A DNA stretch of 64,000 nt from Arthrobacter sp. FW306-07-I (GTDB taxonomy: Bacteria > Actinomycetota > Actinomycetes > Actinomycetales > Micrococcaceae): positions 806,001 to 870,000 of the forward strand of contig NZ_CP084550.1 in assembly GCF_021800405.1 (NCBI RefSeq). Reading direction: 5' to 3'. The notes below the pieces were generated by a model. The model did no database searches, was not told the origin of the DNA, and was given only the letters and a program-made list of their open reading frames with translations. Below, piece by piece: positions 8,317 through 16,708 of this stretch. The position numbers and the translations under genes were made by a program. Positions within the stretch are counted from its first letter, which is position 1; every line of letters starts with the position of its first letter.

Positions 8317-8742
8317 ATGCCCAAGACCGGCAAGAACGACCATGCCCGCAAGGAAGAGCTCCCCTCGACCCTGCAGCGTTCTGACCAAAAGGCCCAGGAC
8401 ACCTTCGCCAAGACCTACGATTCCGCCCTTGAGTCCTATGACCAGGACGAACAACGGGCCGCGCGTGCAGCGTATGCCTCGCTGAAGCACAGCTACGAGA
8501 AAGTGGGCGACCACTGGGAGCCCAAGGAAAAACGCGGCCCGTCGGACAAGCGCGCGGAACAGGGCATCCGTTCGTCGGAACCCACCGCCGGCGGCGTGGA
8601 CGCCAACGCTTCGAAGGATCACCTCTACAAGCTGGCCAAGGAATTGGATGTCAAGGGCCGTTCGAAGATGGACAAGGACGAGTTGGTGAAGGCACTCCAG
8701 AAGGCCAACGACGCAGCCACCCGCAAAGCCCGCAGTAAATAG
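8317..8742 (+). CDS. ChaB family protein with C-terminal Rho_N/SAP-like domain
   Basis: 141 residues, highly charged. Residues about 12-70 (LPSTLQRSDQKAQDTFAKTYDSA...) match the ChaB domain, named after a putative cation-transport regulator but of unproven function. Residues about 97-130 (KDHLYKLAKELDVKGRSKMDKDELVKAL) form a Rho_N/SAP-like helix-extended-helix that usually binds nucleic acid. The ATG at 8317 is 9 nt after AGGAGG; a closer ATG at 8308 abuts the ribosome site and is unlikely. The gene stands alone with its own ribosome site right after the tRNA fragment. The combination suggests a DNA-associated stress protein, by inference. Confidence 0.8.
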   Translation: MPKTGKNDHARKEELPSTLQRSDQKAQDTFAKTYDSALESYDQDEQRAARAAYASLKHSYEKVGDHWEPKEKRGPSDKRAEQGIRSSEPTAGGVDANASKDHLYKLAKELDVKGRSKMDKDELVKALQKANDAATRKARSK

Positions 8743-8826
8743 CCTTCGCTCTTGCCGTCCCGCCGTCCAAGGTGTCGAATCGAAGGACACGTTCGGTCCG
8801 GTCGGCAATGATGCCAGGAGGTTCCA

Positions 8827-10998
8827 ATGTCGGTGAAAAGCACCAAGGAGTCAGCGCGGGCGGCAGGCGGCAGGAACGGGCCTGATGCCAGGCGTGCCGA
8901 CCAGGCCGGCGGCATCGCGGCGCAGGACCCGGCCCGCATCCGGAACGTGGCCCTGGTGGGACACTCCGGTGCAGGGAAGACCATGTTGATCGAGGCCCTG
9001 CTCGCAGCCAACGGCATGATCACCCGCAAAGGCTCCATCGCGGACGGGTCGACAGTCAGCGACTCGGACCCCGCGGCGGTGCACCAGCAGCGGTCCGTCA
9101 CGCTGTCCCTGGTGCCGCTGATGCTGGATGACGTCAAGGTGAACCTCTTGGACACTCCGGGCTACCCGGACTTCATCGGTGAGCTGCGGGCGGGCCTCCG
9201 GGCTTCGGATGCCGCACTCTTCGTGGTCTCCGCCGTCGACGGAATCGACGCAACCACCACCGCCCTGTGGGGCGAGTGCGCGCACATGGGGCTGCCACGC
9301 GCCGTCGTCATCACCCGGGTGGACCATCCGCGCGCAAATTACGACGCCGCCCTTGCCGCCTGCCAGAGGGCGTTCGGCGAGGGCGTCCTCCCGCTGTACG
9401 TCCCGGTGCGGTCAGGAGGCGGGATTACCGGCCTGTTGGGCCTGCTGTCGCAGCAGGTGACGGACTACTCCGTCGAAGAGGCAGCACCTGAAGCCCGTCC
9501 GGCAGCGGCCGATGAACGCGCGGAGGCCGGGGCTGCCAGGGGCACGCTCATCGAGGGCATCATTGCCGAAAGCGAAGATGAGTCGCTGATGGACCGCTAC
9601 CTGGAAGGCGAGGACATGGACACCGCGGTGCTGGCCGCCGACCTGGAAACCGCCGTGGCCCGCGGCTCGTTCTTTCCCGTGCTGCCCACGTCTGCCGTCA
9701 CCGGCCTTGGCACCGCGGAACTGCTGGACCTGCTGGTCCGCGCCTTCCCGCCTCCGGTGGAACGCAGCCTGCCGGACGCCGCCGACCTGTTCGGCCAAGC
9801 GGCCGGACGCCTGGCCTGCGATCCTTCCGGTCCGCTCGCCGCCGAAGTGGTGCGCACCTCCAACGACCCCTTCCTGGGCCGTATCTGCCTGGTGCGGGTC
9901 TTCTCAGGGACGCTGCGCGAGGACTCGCCCGTCCACGTAGGTGGCCACGGTCTGGCTGACCGTGGCCACCAGGACCACGACACCGATGAACGCGTCACCC
10001 ATATCTACTCCCCGCTGGGAGCCACCCTGCGGCCCGTTCCCTACTGCGTGGCGGGGGACATGTGCGCGTTGGCGAAACTCGGCAGCGCCGAAACCGGGGA
10101 CACCATCTCCAGCCGGGAAAACCCGCTCCTGCTGGCCACCTGGGAGATGCCGGAGCCGCTGCTGCCGGTTGCGGTGGAGGCCGACTCCCGCAGCGACGAG
10201 GACGCCCTGGCCCGCAGCCTGGGCAGGATCGCGGCAGGAGACCCAACCCTCCGTGTGGACCGGAACACCGAAACGCACCAGCTGGTGCTGTGGTGCATGG
10301 GCGAGGCGCACGCCGAAGTGGTCCTGGACCGGCTGCGCGAACAGGGCGTGAAGCTGCATACCGTGGCCGTGGTGACGCCGCTGCGGGAGACTTTCGCGGC
10401 CGCCGCCTCCGGCCATGGCCGGCATGTCAAACAGTCCGGCGGCCACGGCCAGTACGCCGTGTGCGACATCGAGGTGGAGCCGCTGGATCGCGGCGGCGGG
10501 TTCGAGTTCGTGGACAAGACGGTGGGTGGAGTCATCCCGGGAACGTTCATCCCATCCATTGAGAAGGGGGTGCGGGCGCAAATGGAGAAGGGGGTCTCTG
10601 CGGGATTTCCTGTGGTGGACGTGCGCGTGACCCTCACGGGCGGCAAGGCCCACAGCGTGGATTCATCCGATGCGGCGTTCCAGGCGGCGGGGGCCCTTGC
10701 GCTCCGGGAGGCGGCGGCCGCGGGTAAGGTCCAGCTGCTGGAACCCGTGTCCTCCGTGTCCATCACGGTTGCCGACGAACACGTCGGCTCCGTGATGAGC
10801 GATCTGTCCGGCCGTCGGGGGCGCCTTACCGGCACCACCTCGTCGGGGGAGGGGCTCACGGAGATCAGCGCGGAGGTTCCGGACCAGGAACTCCTGCGGT
10901 ATGCCGTGGAACTGCGGGCCCTGACCGCCGGCACCGGCCGGTTCCGCCGGCAGTACCTGCGGCACGAGCCGGTACCGCCGAACTTCAGCCCATCCTGA
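8827..10998 (+). CDS. Elongation factor G-like protein (EF-G2 type)
   Basis: 723 residues with EF-G domain order: GTPase domain I (about 35-330), domain II, III, IV and V. Visible motifs are the P-loop GHSGAGKT and DTPGYPD (G3). The G4 position reads TRVD in place of NKxD, and the switch I region reads HQQRSVTLSL instead of the RGITI of translational EF-G. These changes fit the second, non-essential EF-G-like group of actinobacteria, whose cellular role is unsettled. An AGGAGG site precedes the ATG. It is not in a ribosomal-protein operon, which argues against it being the housekeeping FusA. Confidence 0.88.
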   Translation: MSVKSTKESARAAGGRNGPDARRADQAGGIAAQDPARIRNVALVGHSGAGKTMLIEALLAANGMITRKGSIADGSTVSDSDPAAVHQQRSVTLSLVPLMLDDVKVNLLDTPGYPDFIGELRAGLRASDAALFVVSAVDGIDATTTALWGECAHMGLPRAVVITRVDHPRANYDAALAACQRAFGEGVLPLYVPVRSGGGITGLLGLLSQQVTDYSVEEAAPEARPAAADERAEAGAARGTLIEGIIAESEDESLMDRYLEGEDMDTAVLAADLETAVARGSFFPVLPTSAVTGLGTAELLDLLVRAFPPPVERSLPDAADLFGQAAGRLACDPSGPLAAEVVRTSNDPFLGRICLVRVFSGTLREDSPVHVGGHGLADRGHQDHDTDERVTHIYSPLGATLRPVPYCVAGDMCALAKLGSAETGDTISSRENPLLLATWEMPEPLLPVAVEADSRSDEDALARSLGRIAAGDPTLRVDRNTETHQLVLWCMGEAHAEVVLDRLREQGVKLHTVAVVTPLRETFAAAASGHGRHVKQSGGHGQYAVCDIEVEPLDRGGGFEFVDKTVGGVIPGTFIPSIEKGVRAQMEKGVSAGFPVVDVRVTLTGGKAHSVDSSDAAFQAAGALALREAAAAGKVQLLEPVSSVSITVADEHVGSVMSDLSGRRGRLTGTTSSGEGLTEISAEVPDQELLRYAVELRALTAGTGRFRRQYLRHEPVPPNFSPS

Positions 10999-11037
10999 TC
11001 CGGTCCGGACAGGAAGAATGATGCGGGGCGCCGCCCA

Positions 11038-12291
11038 GTGAATGCTGCAGCTCGTAAGATCCAGACCGTCTACCTGACGCTGACGTTGGGGAACACCCTT
11101 GCGGCCTCGTTCATTTGGGGAATCAATACGTTGTTCCTGCTCGATGCCGGGCTGAGCAACCTGGAGGCGTTCGCCGCGAATGCATTCTTCACGGCCGGGA
11201 TGGTCCTGTTTGAGGTGCCCACAGGGGTGGTGGCGGACAGCTGGGGGCGCCGCACCTCCTTCCTGCTGGGCACGGTGACCCTGGCCGGGTCCACCTACCT
11301 CTACTACCTGCTGTGGCAGTTGTCCGCGCCGTTCTGGTGGTGGGCCGCCGTGTCGGCCCTCCTTGGCCTTGGGTTCACGTTCTTCTCCGGGGCAGTGGAA
11401 GCCTGGCTGGTGGACGCGCTGCACTTTTCCGGCTACGACGGCGGCCTGGAAACCGTCCTGGGCCACGGCCAGATCGTTTCCGGCATCGCCATGCTGGCAG
11501 GGTCAGTAGCTGGCGGGGTCATTGCCCAGGCCACCAACCTGGGCGTGCCGTTCCTGCTGCGCGTCGTCGTCCTGGTGGCAATGTTCGTGGTGGCTTTCCT
11601 GCTGATGCACGACGTCGGCTTCACACCAGAGCGCTCGGCCCACCCCCTGCAGGCCACACGCGCAGTCCTGAAGGCGTCCGTGGACGGCGGGCTGAGGAAT
11701 CCGCCGGTGCGGTTCATGATGCTCGCTGCCCCGTTCACCGAAGGCGTTGGGTTCTACGTCTTCTATGCCCTCCAGCCCTACCTGTTGCAGCTTTTTGGCG
11801 ATCCCAAGGCTTATGCCATCGCAGGCCTGGCAGCGGCCATCGTGGCGGGAGCAGACATCGTCGGCGGCTGGCTGGCGCCCCTGGTCCGGAAACTGGTCCG
11901 CCGCCGCACCACCGTGCTGATCGCTTCCACGGTCGCCAGTTCGGTGGTCCTGGTGGTGCTCCTGGCCACGAAGGTCTTCTGGCTGGCGCTGGTGCTCCTG
12001 GCCCTGTGGGCCGTGGTGGCCTCCGCAGGCACCCCGGTGCGCCAGGCCTACCTCAACGACATGATCGCCTCGAAGCAGCGGGCCACGGTCCTTAGCTTCG
12101 CCTCGCTTATGGGCTCCAGTGGGGGAGTGGTGGTGCAACCCGTGCTCGGCCGGGCCGCCGACCTCTATGGCTACCCTGCATCGCTGGCATTGGGCGGCGC
12201 GGTGCAGTTGCTGGCGGCACCCTTCATGCTGCTGAGCCGGCGCCGGCGCGCGCCGGCCGACTTCGCCGCGGGCCTGGCCGCCGCACCCTGA
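11038..12291 (+). CDS. MFS transporter
   Basis: 417 residues with about 12 membrane segments and the MFS loop 2-3 motif GVVADSWGRRTSF (about residues 63-75). The family is broad; the substrate cannot be assigned, and both efflux and uptake are possible. The start is GTG at 11038, 39 bp after the EF-G-like gene, so the two may be co-transcribed. A seven-codon frame beginning at 11018/11021 (MMRGAAQ) has its own GGAAG and ends in a TGA that overlaps this GTG, suggesting translational coupling or a leader peptide. A strong hairpin ends the unit at 12327-12365. Confidence 0.8.
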   Translation: MNAAARKIQTVYLTLTLGNTLAASFIWGINTLFLLDAGLSNLEAFAANAFFTAGMVLFEVPTGVVADSWGRRTSFLLGTVTLAGSTYLYYLLWQLSAPFWWWAAVSALLGLGFTFFSGAVEAWLVDALHFSGYDGGLETVLGHGQIVSGIAMLAGSVAGGVIAQATNLGVPFLLRVVVLVAMFVVAFLLMHDVGFTPERSAHPLQATRAVLKASVDGGLRNPPVRFMMLAAPFTEGVGFYVFYALQPYLLQLFGDPKAYAIAGLAAAIVAGADIVGGWLAPLVRKLVRRRTTVLIASTVASSVVLVVLLATKVFWLALVLLALWAVVASAGTPVRQAYLNDMIASKQRATVLSFASLMGSSGGVVVQPVLGRAADLYGYPASLALGGAVQLLAAPFMLLSRRRRAPADFAAGLAAAP

Positions 12292-12326
12292 TAGGGGCGG
12301 AAAGCGCTGGAGCCGGGAACAGGGAA

Positions 12327-12365
12327 GGCCCCCGTTGCCGGGACTGGGTCCGGGCAACGGGGGCC
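12327..12365. terminator. Bidirectional terminator between convergent MFS and mmsB
   Basis: GGCCCCCGTTGCC (12327-12339) pairs perfectly with GGCAACGGGGGCC (12353-12365), a 13-bp stem with a 13-nt loop. It lies between the stops of two convergent genes and should serve both. Confidence 0.8.
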
Positions 12366-12391
12366 ACCACGAGCGCAGGTGGAGATCCGTC

Positions 12392-13669
12392 CTACTTGAC
12401 GCCTGCTTCCACTGCTTCGCTGGCCGGAGCCGGCTTCTCCTGTGCGGGCGGAGGGGAGGTCTTCAGCTTGAAGCGTTTCCCAATGTCGCCGCCGCCACCG
12501 CTGCGGTTCTTGTTGAAGATGTCGAAGCCCACGGCGACAAGGAGCACCAGGCCCTTGATGAGCTGCTGGTAGTCGGTGCCAAGGCCCAGGATGGACATGC
12601 CGTTGTTGAGCACGCCCATGATGAGTCCGCCGATCATGGCTCCGGCGACGGTTCCGATACCGCCGGTGACCGCGGCGCCGCCGATGAAGGCCGCGGCGAT
12701 GGAATCCAGTTCGAAGCCGGTTCCACCGGCCGGCTGCGCCGAGTTGAGCCGGGCGGTGAAGACGAGGCCCGCCAACGCGGCCAGCACGCCCATGTTTACG
12801 AAGAGCCGGAACGTTACGGCCTTGGTTTTGATGCCGGACAGTTCAGCCGCATGCAGGTTGCCGCCGATGGCGTACGTGTGCCGGCCGAAGACACTGTTGT
12901 TCATGAGGGCCGTGTACGCGATCACCAGGGCGGCCAGGACCACCAGGACAATCGGGGTGCCGCGGTAGGACGCCAGCAGGAACGTGATGATGAGCATGAG
13001 CAGCGCCGTGAAGGCGGTCTTGATGACGAACCACACCAGGGGCTCGCTTTCGAGGTCGAACTTCCGGCGGATCCGGCGTTCCTTGAGCGCTTGGATCAAC
13101 AGCGCGGCCGTGGCCCCGACGCCCAGGATGACCGTGAGCCACTCCAGTACGGAGGTGCCGCCGGTGAGGTCGGGAAGGAAACCGCCGCCGAGGGCCCGCA
13201 GTTCGGCCGGGAAGGGGGTGATCTGCTGGTTCTTCAGGGTGATGAGGGTCAGGCCCCGGAAGATCAGCATGCCCGCCAGTGTGACGATGAAAGCTGGAAT
13301 CCCCACGTAGGCGATCCAGTAGCCCTGCCAGGCGCCCACCAGGGCGCCGACCAGCAGGCAGGCGGGGATGGCGGCCCACCATGGCCAGCCCCAGTGCACG
13401 ATCATGACGCCGGCCACGGCGCCGATGAACCCGGCCACCGAGCCGACGGAAAGGTCGATGTGCCCGGCGATGATCACCATGACCATGCCGATGGCCAGGA
13501 TCAGGATGTAGCTGTTCTGGACCACCAGGTTGGTGACGTTTTGTGGTTCCAGCAGGATCCCGCCGGTCAGTCCCTGAAACAGCAGGACAATCAGGATCAG
13601 GGCAACGAAGATGCCCACCTGGCGCAGTTGGCTTGTGAGGAATCCGAGCGATTCTCTGAGGGCGGACAT
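12392..13669 (-). CDS. mmsB: Multiple-monosaccharide ABC transporter permease
   Basis: 425 residues, about 10 membrane segments, of the XylH/GguB branch of the BPD_transp_2 family. The VMVIIAGHIDLSVGSVAGFIGA region (about 62-83, family motif GGIDLSVG) is diagnostic. A long hydrophilic loop near 170-200 and a C-terminal Pro/Ala/Glu tail are seen in MmsB-type permeases. It forms the membrane channel for sugar import with MmsA and the ChvE-like lipoprotein. The gene starts 4 bp after the mmsA stop, so it is the last gene of the operon. Arabinose is the likely main substrate given the divergent araBDA, by inference. Confidence 0.92.
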   Translation of the reverse strand: MSALRESLGFLTSQLRQVGIFVALILIVLLFQGLTGGILLEPQNVTNLVVQNSYILILAIGMVMVIIAGHIDLSVGSVAGFIGAVAGVMIVHWGWPWWAAIPACLLVGALVGAWQGYWIAYVGIPAFIVTLAGMLIFRGLTLITLKNQQITPFPAELRALGGGFLPDLTGGTSVLEWLTVILGVGATAALLIQALKERRIRRKFDLESEPLVWFVIKTAFTALLMLIITFLLASYRGTPIVLVVLAALVIAYTALMNNSVFGRHTYAIGGNLHAAELSGIKTKAVTFRLFVNMGVLAALAGLVFTARLNSAQPAGGTGFELDSIAAAFIGGAAVTGGIGTVAGAMIGGLIMGVLNNGMSILGLGTDYQQLIKGLVLLVAVGFDIFNKNRSGGGGDIGKRFKLKTSPPPAQEKPAPASEAVEAGVK

Positions 13670-13673
13670 TTCG

Positions 13674-15203
13674 CTATTCCTTCTCTTTGGTCATGTAGTG
13701 CATCAGGGTTTCCTGGGTGGCCTCGGCAATGGGAACTTCACCTGTGATGTGGCCGGCGGCCAGCGTGTAGATGCGGTCGCAGATGCCCAGCAGTTCAGGC
13801 AGTTCCGAGGAGATGACGATGACAGCTTTTCCTTCGGCCGCGAGTTTCCCGATAATCGTGTAGATCTCGTATTTGGCGCCAACGTCGATTCCCCGTGTGG
13901 GTTCATCGAGGATGAGCACGTCCGGATCGGAGAACATCCACTTGCTCAGCACCACCTTCTGCTGGTTGCCACCGGAGAGCTTTCCGGTAATGGCCGCCAC
14001 CGACGGAGCCTTGATGTTCATGCTCTTCCGGTAGCCGTTGGCCACCACGGTTTCCTGGTTCTTGTCCACGAAGCCGCGTTTGGCGAGCTTGCGCAGGGCC
14101 GCCAGGGAGATGTTCCGCTTGATGTCCTCGATGAGGTTCAGGCCGTAGTGCTTGCGGTCTTCCGTGGCATAGGCGATGCCGTTCCTGATGGCGTCGGACA
14201 CCGTGGCAGTGTTAATTTCCTCGCCGTACTTGTAGACCTTGCCTGACGTGGCGGTTCCGTACGTGCGTCCGAAGACGCTCATGGCAAGCTCGGTGCGCCC
14301 AGCGCCCATGAGCCCGGCCAGTCCTACCACTTCGCCCTTCCGGACGTACAGGTTGGCGTTGTTGACCACCATGCGCGTGTGGTCCTGGGGATGGCGCACT
14401 GACCAGTCCTCGATCCGCAGGACTTCCTCGCCGATGTGCGGCTCGCGGTCCGGGTACAGGCTCTCCAGGTCCCGGCCCACCATGCCGCGGATGATCCGTT
14501 CCTGCGTGATCTGGCCTTCGTCCAGCCGAAGCGTCTCAATGGTCTTGCCGTCCCGGATGATGGTGACGGCGTCAGCCACCTTGCGGATCTCATTGAGCTT
14601 GTGGCTGATGATGATGCTGGTGACGCCCTGGCCCTTCAGGTGGAGGATCAGGTCCAGCAGGTGGCCGGAATCCTCGTCGTTGAGGGCCGCAGTGGGCTCG
14701 TCCAGGATGAGCAGCTTCACTTCCTTGGACAGCGCCTTGGCGATTTCCACGAGTTGCTGCTTGCCCACGCTGATGTGCTGCACGGGGGTGACTGGGTTTT
14801 CGTCGAGGCCGACGCGGGCCAGCAGCTTTGCTGCCTCCAGGTTGGTCTTGCGCCAGTCCACCCACCCGTTGGTGGCTTGTTCATTGCCAAGGTAGATGTT
14901 CTCAGCAATGGACAGGTACGGGCTGAGGGCCAGTTCCTGGTGGATGATGACGATTCCGCGCTTTTCGCTGTCCGAGATGCTGGAAAAGTGGCAGGGCTCG
15001 TTTTCGAAGAGGATCTCCCCCTCGAAGGTGTTGTGTGGATAGACGCCGGACAACACTTTCATGAGCGTTGACTTGCCGGCTCCGTTTTCCCCGCAGATGG
15101 CGTGGACCTCGCCACGGTTCACATCCAGGGTGACGTCCTGCAGCGCTTTCACGCCGGGGAACGTCTTGGTGATTCCTCGCATTTGAAGAATGGGTGTGTT
15201 CAT
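13674..15203 (-). CDS. mmsA: Multiple-monosaccharide ABC transporter ATP-binding protein
   Basis: 509 residues with two ABC domains in tandem, as in XylG/GguA. The first (about 5-240) has Walker [11 protein letters not shown]-loop IIHQELAL, and Walker [12 protein letters not shown]; the second (about 260-505) has a degenerate [10 protein letters not shown]-loop but an intact LSGGNQQK signature and [12 protein letters not shown], the usual pattern for sugar ABC ATPases. I prefer the ATG at 15203; a TTG two codons upstream is in frame. It is separated from the binding-protein gene by 108 bp holding a strong hairpin, which probably lowers its expression relative to the lipoprotein. Confidence 0.93.
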   Translation of the reverse strand: MNTPILQMRGITKTFPGVKALQDVTLDVNRGEVHAICGENGAGKSTLMKVLSGVYPHNTFEGEILFENEPCHFSSISDSEKRGIVIIHQELALSPYLSIAENIYLGNEQATNGWVDWRKTNLEAAKLLARVGLDENPVTPVQHISVGKQQLVEIAKALSKEVKLLILDEPTAALNDEDSGHLLDLILHLKGQGVTSIIISHKLNEIRKVADAVTIIRDGKTIETLRLDEGQITQERIIRGMVGRDLESLYPDREPHIGEEVLRIEDWSVRHPQDHTRMVVNNANLYVRKGEVVGLAGLMGAGRTELAMSVFGRTYGTATSGKVYKYGEEINTATVSDAIRNGIAYATEDRKHYGLNLIEDIKRNISLAALRKLAKRGFVDKNQETVVANGYRKSMNIKAPSVAAITGKLSGGNQQKVVLSKWMFSDPDVLILDEPTRGIDVGAKYEIYTIIGKLAAEGKAVIVISSELPELLGICDRIYTLAAGHITGEVPIAEATQETLMHYMTKEKE

Positions 15204-15262
15204 CGTCAATTCCCACTGACTGTTCGGAGCTTGCCTTCCTGCTGCTGCAGGAGGGTGCGGGT

Positions 15263-15301
15263 GGGGCTGTGGCCCGGGACGGATACCCAGGCCACAGCCC
15301 C
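15263..15301 (-). promoter_or_regulatory. Intercistronic hairpin between binding protein and mmsA
   Basis: GGGGCTGTGGCC (15263-15274) and GGCCACAGCCCC (15290-15301) form a perfect 12-bp stem with a 15-nt loop, 10 bp after the lipoprotein stop. Sugar ABC operons often carry such a hairpin to protect the binding-protein mRNA or partly end transcription before the ATPase gene. Confidence 0.7.
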
Positions 15302-15311
15302 CTGACGCTGA

Positions 15312-16442
15312 CTACTTGACGTCGGCGTCGGTGTAGTAACCCGAGTCGATCAGTTCCTTCTTGTAGTTGTCCTTGGTGATGATCACGGACTTCAGCAGGA
15401 ACGCCGGGACAACCTTGACCTTGTTGTTGTAGGTCTTGGTGTCGTTGGTTTCCGGCTCCTGGCCCTTGAGGACGGAGTCGACCATCTTGACGGCCTGCGC
15501 GCCGAGCTGGCGGGTGTCCTTGAAGATGGTGGAGTACTGCTCGCCGGCGATGATGGACTTGACGGAACCCTTTTCGGCGTCCTGGCCGGTGACCGCGGGC
15601 AGGCTGCCCTTGGCGTAGCCGCCGGTGCTGGTGAGGGCAGAGAGGATGCCGATGGACAGGCCGTCGTACGGGGAGAGGACGCCGTTCAGCTTGGTGCCCG
15701 AGCTGTAGGCGGAGGTGATGATGTCCTCCATGCGCTTCTGCGCCACCGGTGCCTGCCAGCGAAGGATCGCGGCCTGCTCAAACTTGGTCTGGCCGCTGGG
15801 GACCTTCAGGGTGCCGGCGTCCATGTACGGCTTCAGGGTGTCCATGGCGCCGCTCCAGAAGAAGTTGGCGTTGTTGTCGTCGGGGCTGCCGGCGAAAAGC
15901 TCGATGTTGAACGGCCCCTTGCCGTCAACCTTCTTGCCGCTGGCGTCCAGGAGGCCCAGGCCCGTCAGCAGTGAGGTGGCCTGCTGCACGCCCACGGTGT
16001 AGTTGTCGAACGTGGTGTAGTAGTCCACGTTCGGGGTGCCGTTAATCAGGCGGTCGTACGCGATGACCTTGACGTTCTGGTCCTTGGCCTTGGCCAGGAC
16101 GTCGGTCAGGGTGGTGCCGTCAATCGCGGCGATGATCAGGGCCTTGGCGCCCTTGGTCAGCATGTTTTCGATCTGCGACACCTGCGTGGGGATGTCGTCA
16201 TTGGCGAACTGAAGGTCTGTCTTGTAGCCGAGGTCCTTCAGCGACTTCTCGACGTTGGCGCCATCGGCAATCCACCGTTCGGAGGTCTGGGTGGGCATCG
16301 AGATCCCAACCAGTGAATCGCCGGGCTTGGCGGCACTGCCGGATTCGGTGGCGGCTCCGCCCCGGGAGCCACAGCCGGTGGCGCCCACCGTCAGGGCGAG
16401 GACAAGGGCCACCGCGCCCATGAGTTTTTTGATTCTCACCAT
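15312..16442 (-). CDS. chvE: Multiple-monosaccharide-binding lipoprotein (ChvE-like)
   Basis: 376 residues. The ATG at 16442 follows AGGAGAAA at good spacing and gives a lipoprotein signal peptide: charged VRIKKL, a hydrophobic stretch, then the lipobox VGATGC. The mature part is a Peripla_BP_4-type sugar-binding fold; [21 protein letters not shown] and KVIAYDRLI are characteristic of the ChvE/XylF-like proteins paired with MmsAB. It captures arabinose, xylose, galactose or glucose outside the membrane. It is the first gene of the operon, behind a promoter overlapped by a LacI-type operator. A longer in-frame reading upstream to 16706 crosses the promoter and is rejected. Confidence 0.92.
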   Translation of the reverse strand: MVRIKKLMGAVALVLALTVGATGCGSRGGAATESGSAAKPGDSLVGISMPTQTSERWIADGANVEKSLKDLGYKTDLQFANDDIPTQVSQIENMLTKGAKALIIAAIDGTTLTDVLAKAKDQNVKVIAYDRLINGTPNVDYYTTFDNYTVGVQQATSLLTGLGLLDASGKKVDGKGPFNIELFAGSPDDNNANFFWSGAMDTLKPYMDAGTLKVPSGQTKFEQAAILRWQAPVAQKRMEDIITSAYSSGTKLNGVLSPYDGLSIGILSALTSTGGYAKGSLPAVTGQDAEKGSVKSIIAGEQYSTIFKDTRQLGAQAVKMVDSVLKGQEPETNDTKTYNNKVKVVPAFLLKSVIITKDNYKKELIDSGYYTDADVK

Positions 16443-16535
16443 TTTCTCCTTCCGCGGCAGCATTGCCGCGAAGTGTTGTTGGACAGGCAGCACCGACGCT
16501 TCCTGGTCCTGGCCACATTGTTGATGTGTCGGTTC

Positions 16536-16564
16536 AATATAGACCGCTTTGTGAACGCTAACAA
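16536..16564 (-). promoter_or_regulatory. Promoter of the sugar ABC operon
   Basis: On the minus strand, -35 TTGTTA (16559-16564) and -10 TATATT (16536-16541) are separated by 17 bp, about 95 bp upstream of the lipoprotein start. The operator at 16550-16566 overlaps the -35 box and spacer, so repressor binding would block polymerase. Confidence 0.65.
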
Positions 16565-16566
16565 GA
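16550..16566. promoter_or_regulatory. LacI-family operator O1
   Basis: TGTGAACGCTAACAAGA, an imperfect palindrome with a central CG typical of LacI-family sites. The identical 17-mer occurs in inverted orientation at 16613-16629. Likely bound by the LacI protein encoded after araA. Confidence 0.8.
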
Positions 16567-16612
16567 GTAAGCCATCGAAATTTCGCAACTTTTTCGGTTC
16601 CATTGACTTCTT

Positions 16613-16629
16613 TCTTGTTAGCGTTCACA
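16613..16629. promoter_or_regulatory. LacI-family operator O2
   Basis: TCTTGTTAGCGTTCACA is the exact reverse complement of O1. Central CG pairs of the two sites are 66 bp apart. O2 follows a TTGACT hexamer (16603-16608) that may be the -35 of the araBDA promoter, so it is placed to repress that direction. Confidence 0.8.
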
Positions 16630-16708
16630 CTTGCTGCAGCACCTAGCTTGACCCCGACCCCTACAAACCCGGTAATGAGGCCTCCCGCCTCCCGGACGGA
16701 GGCCACCC

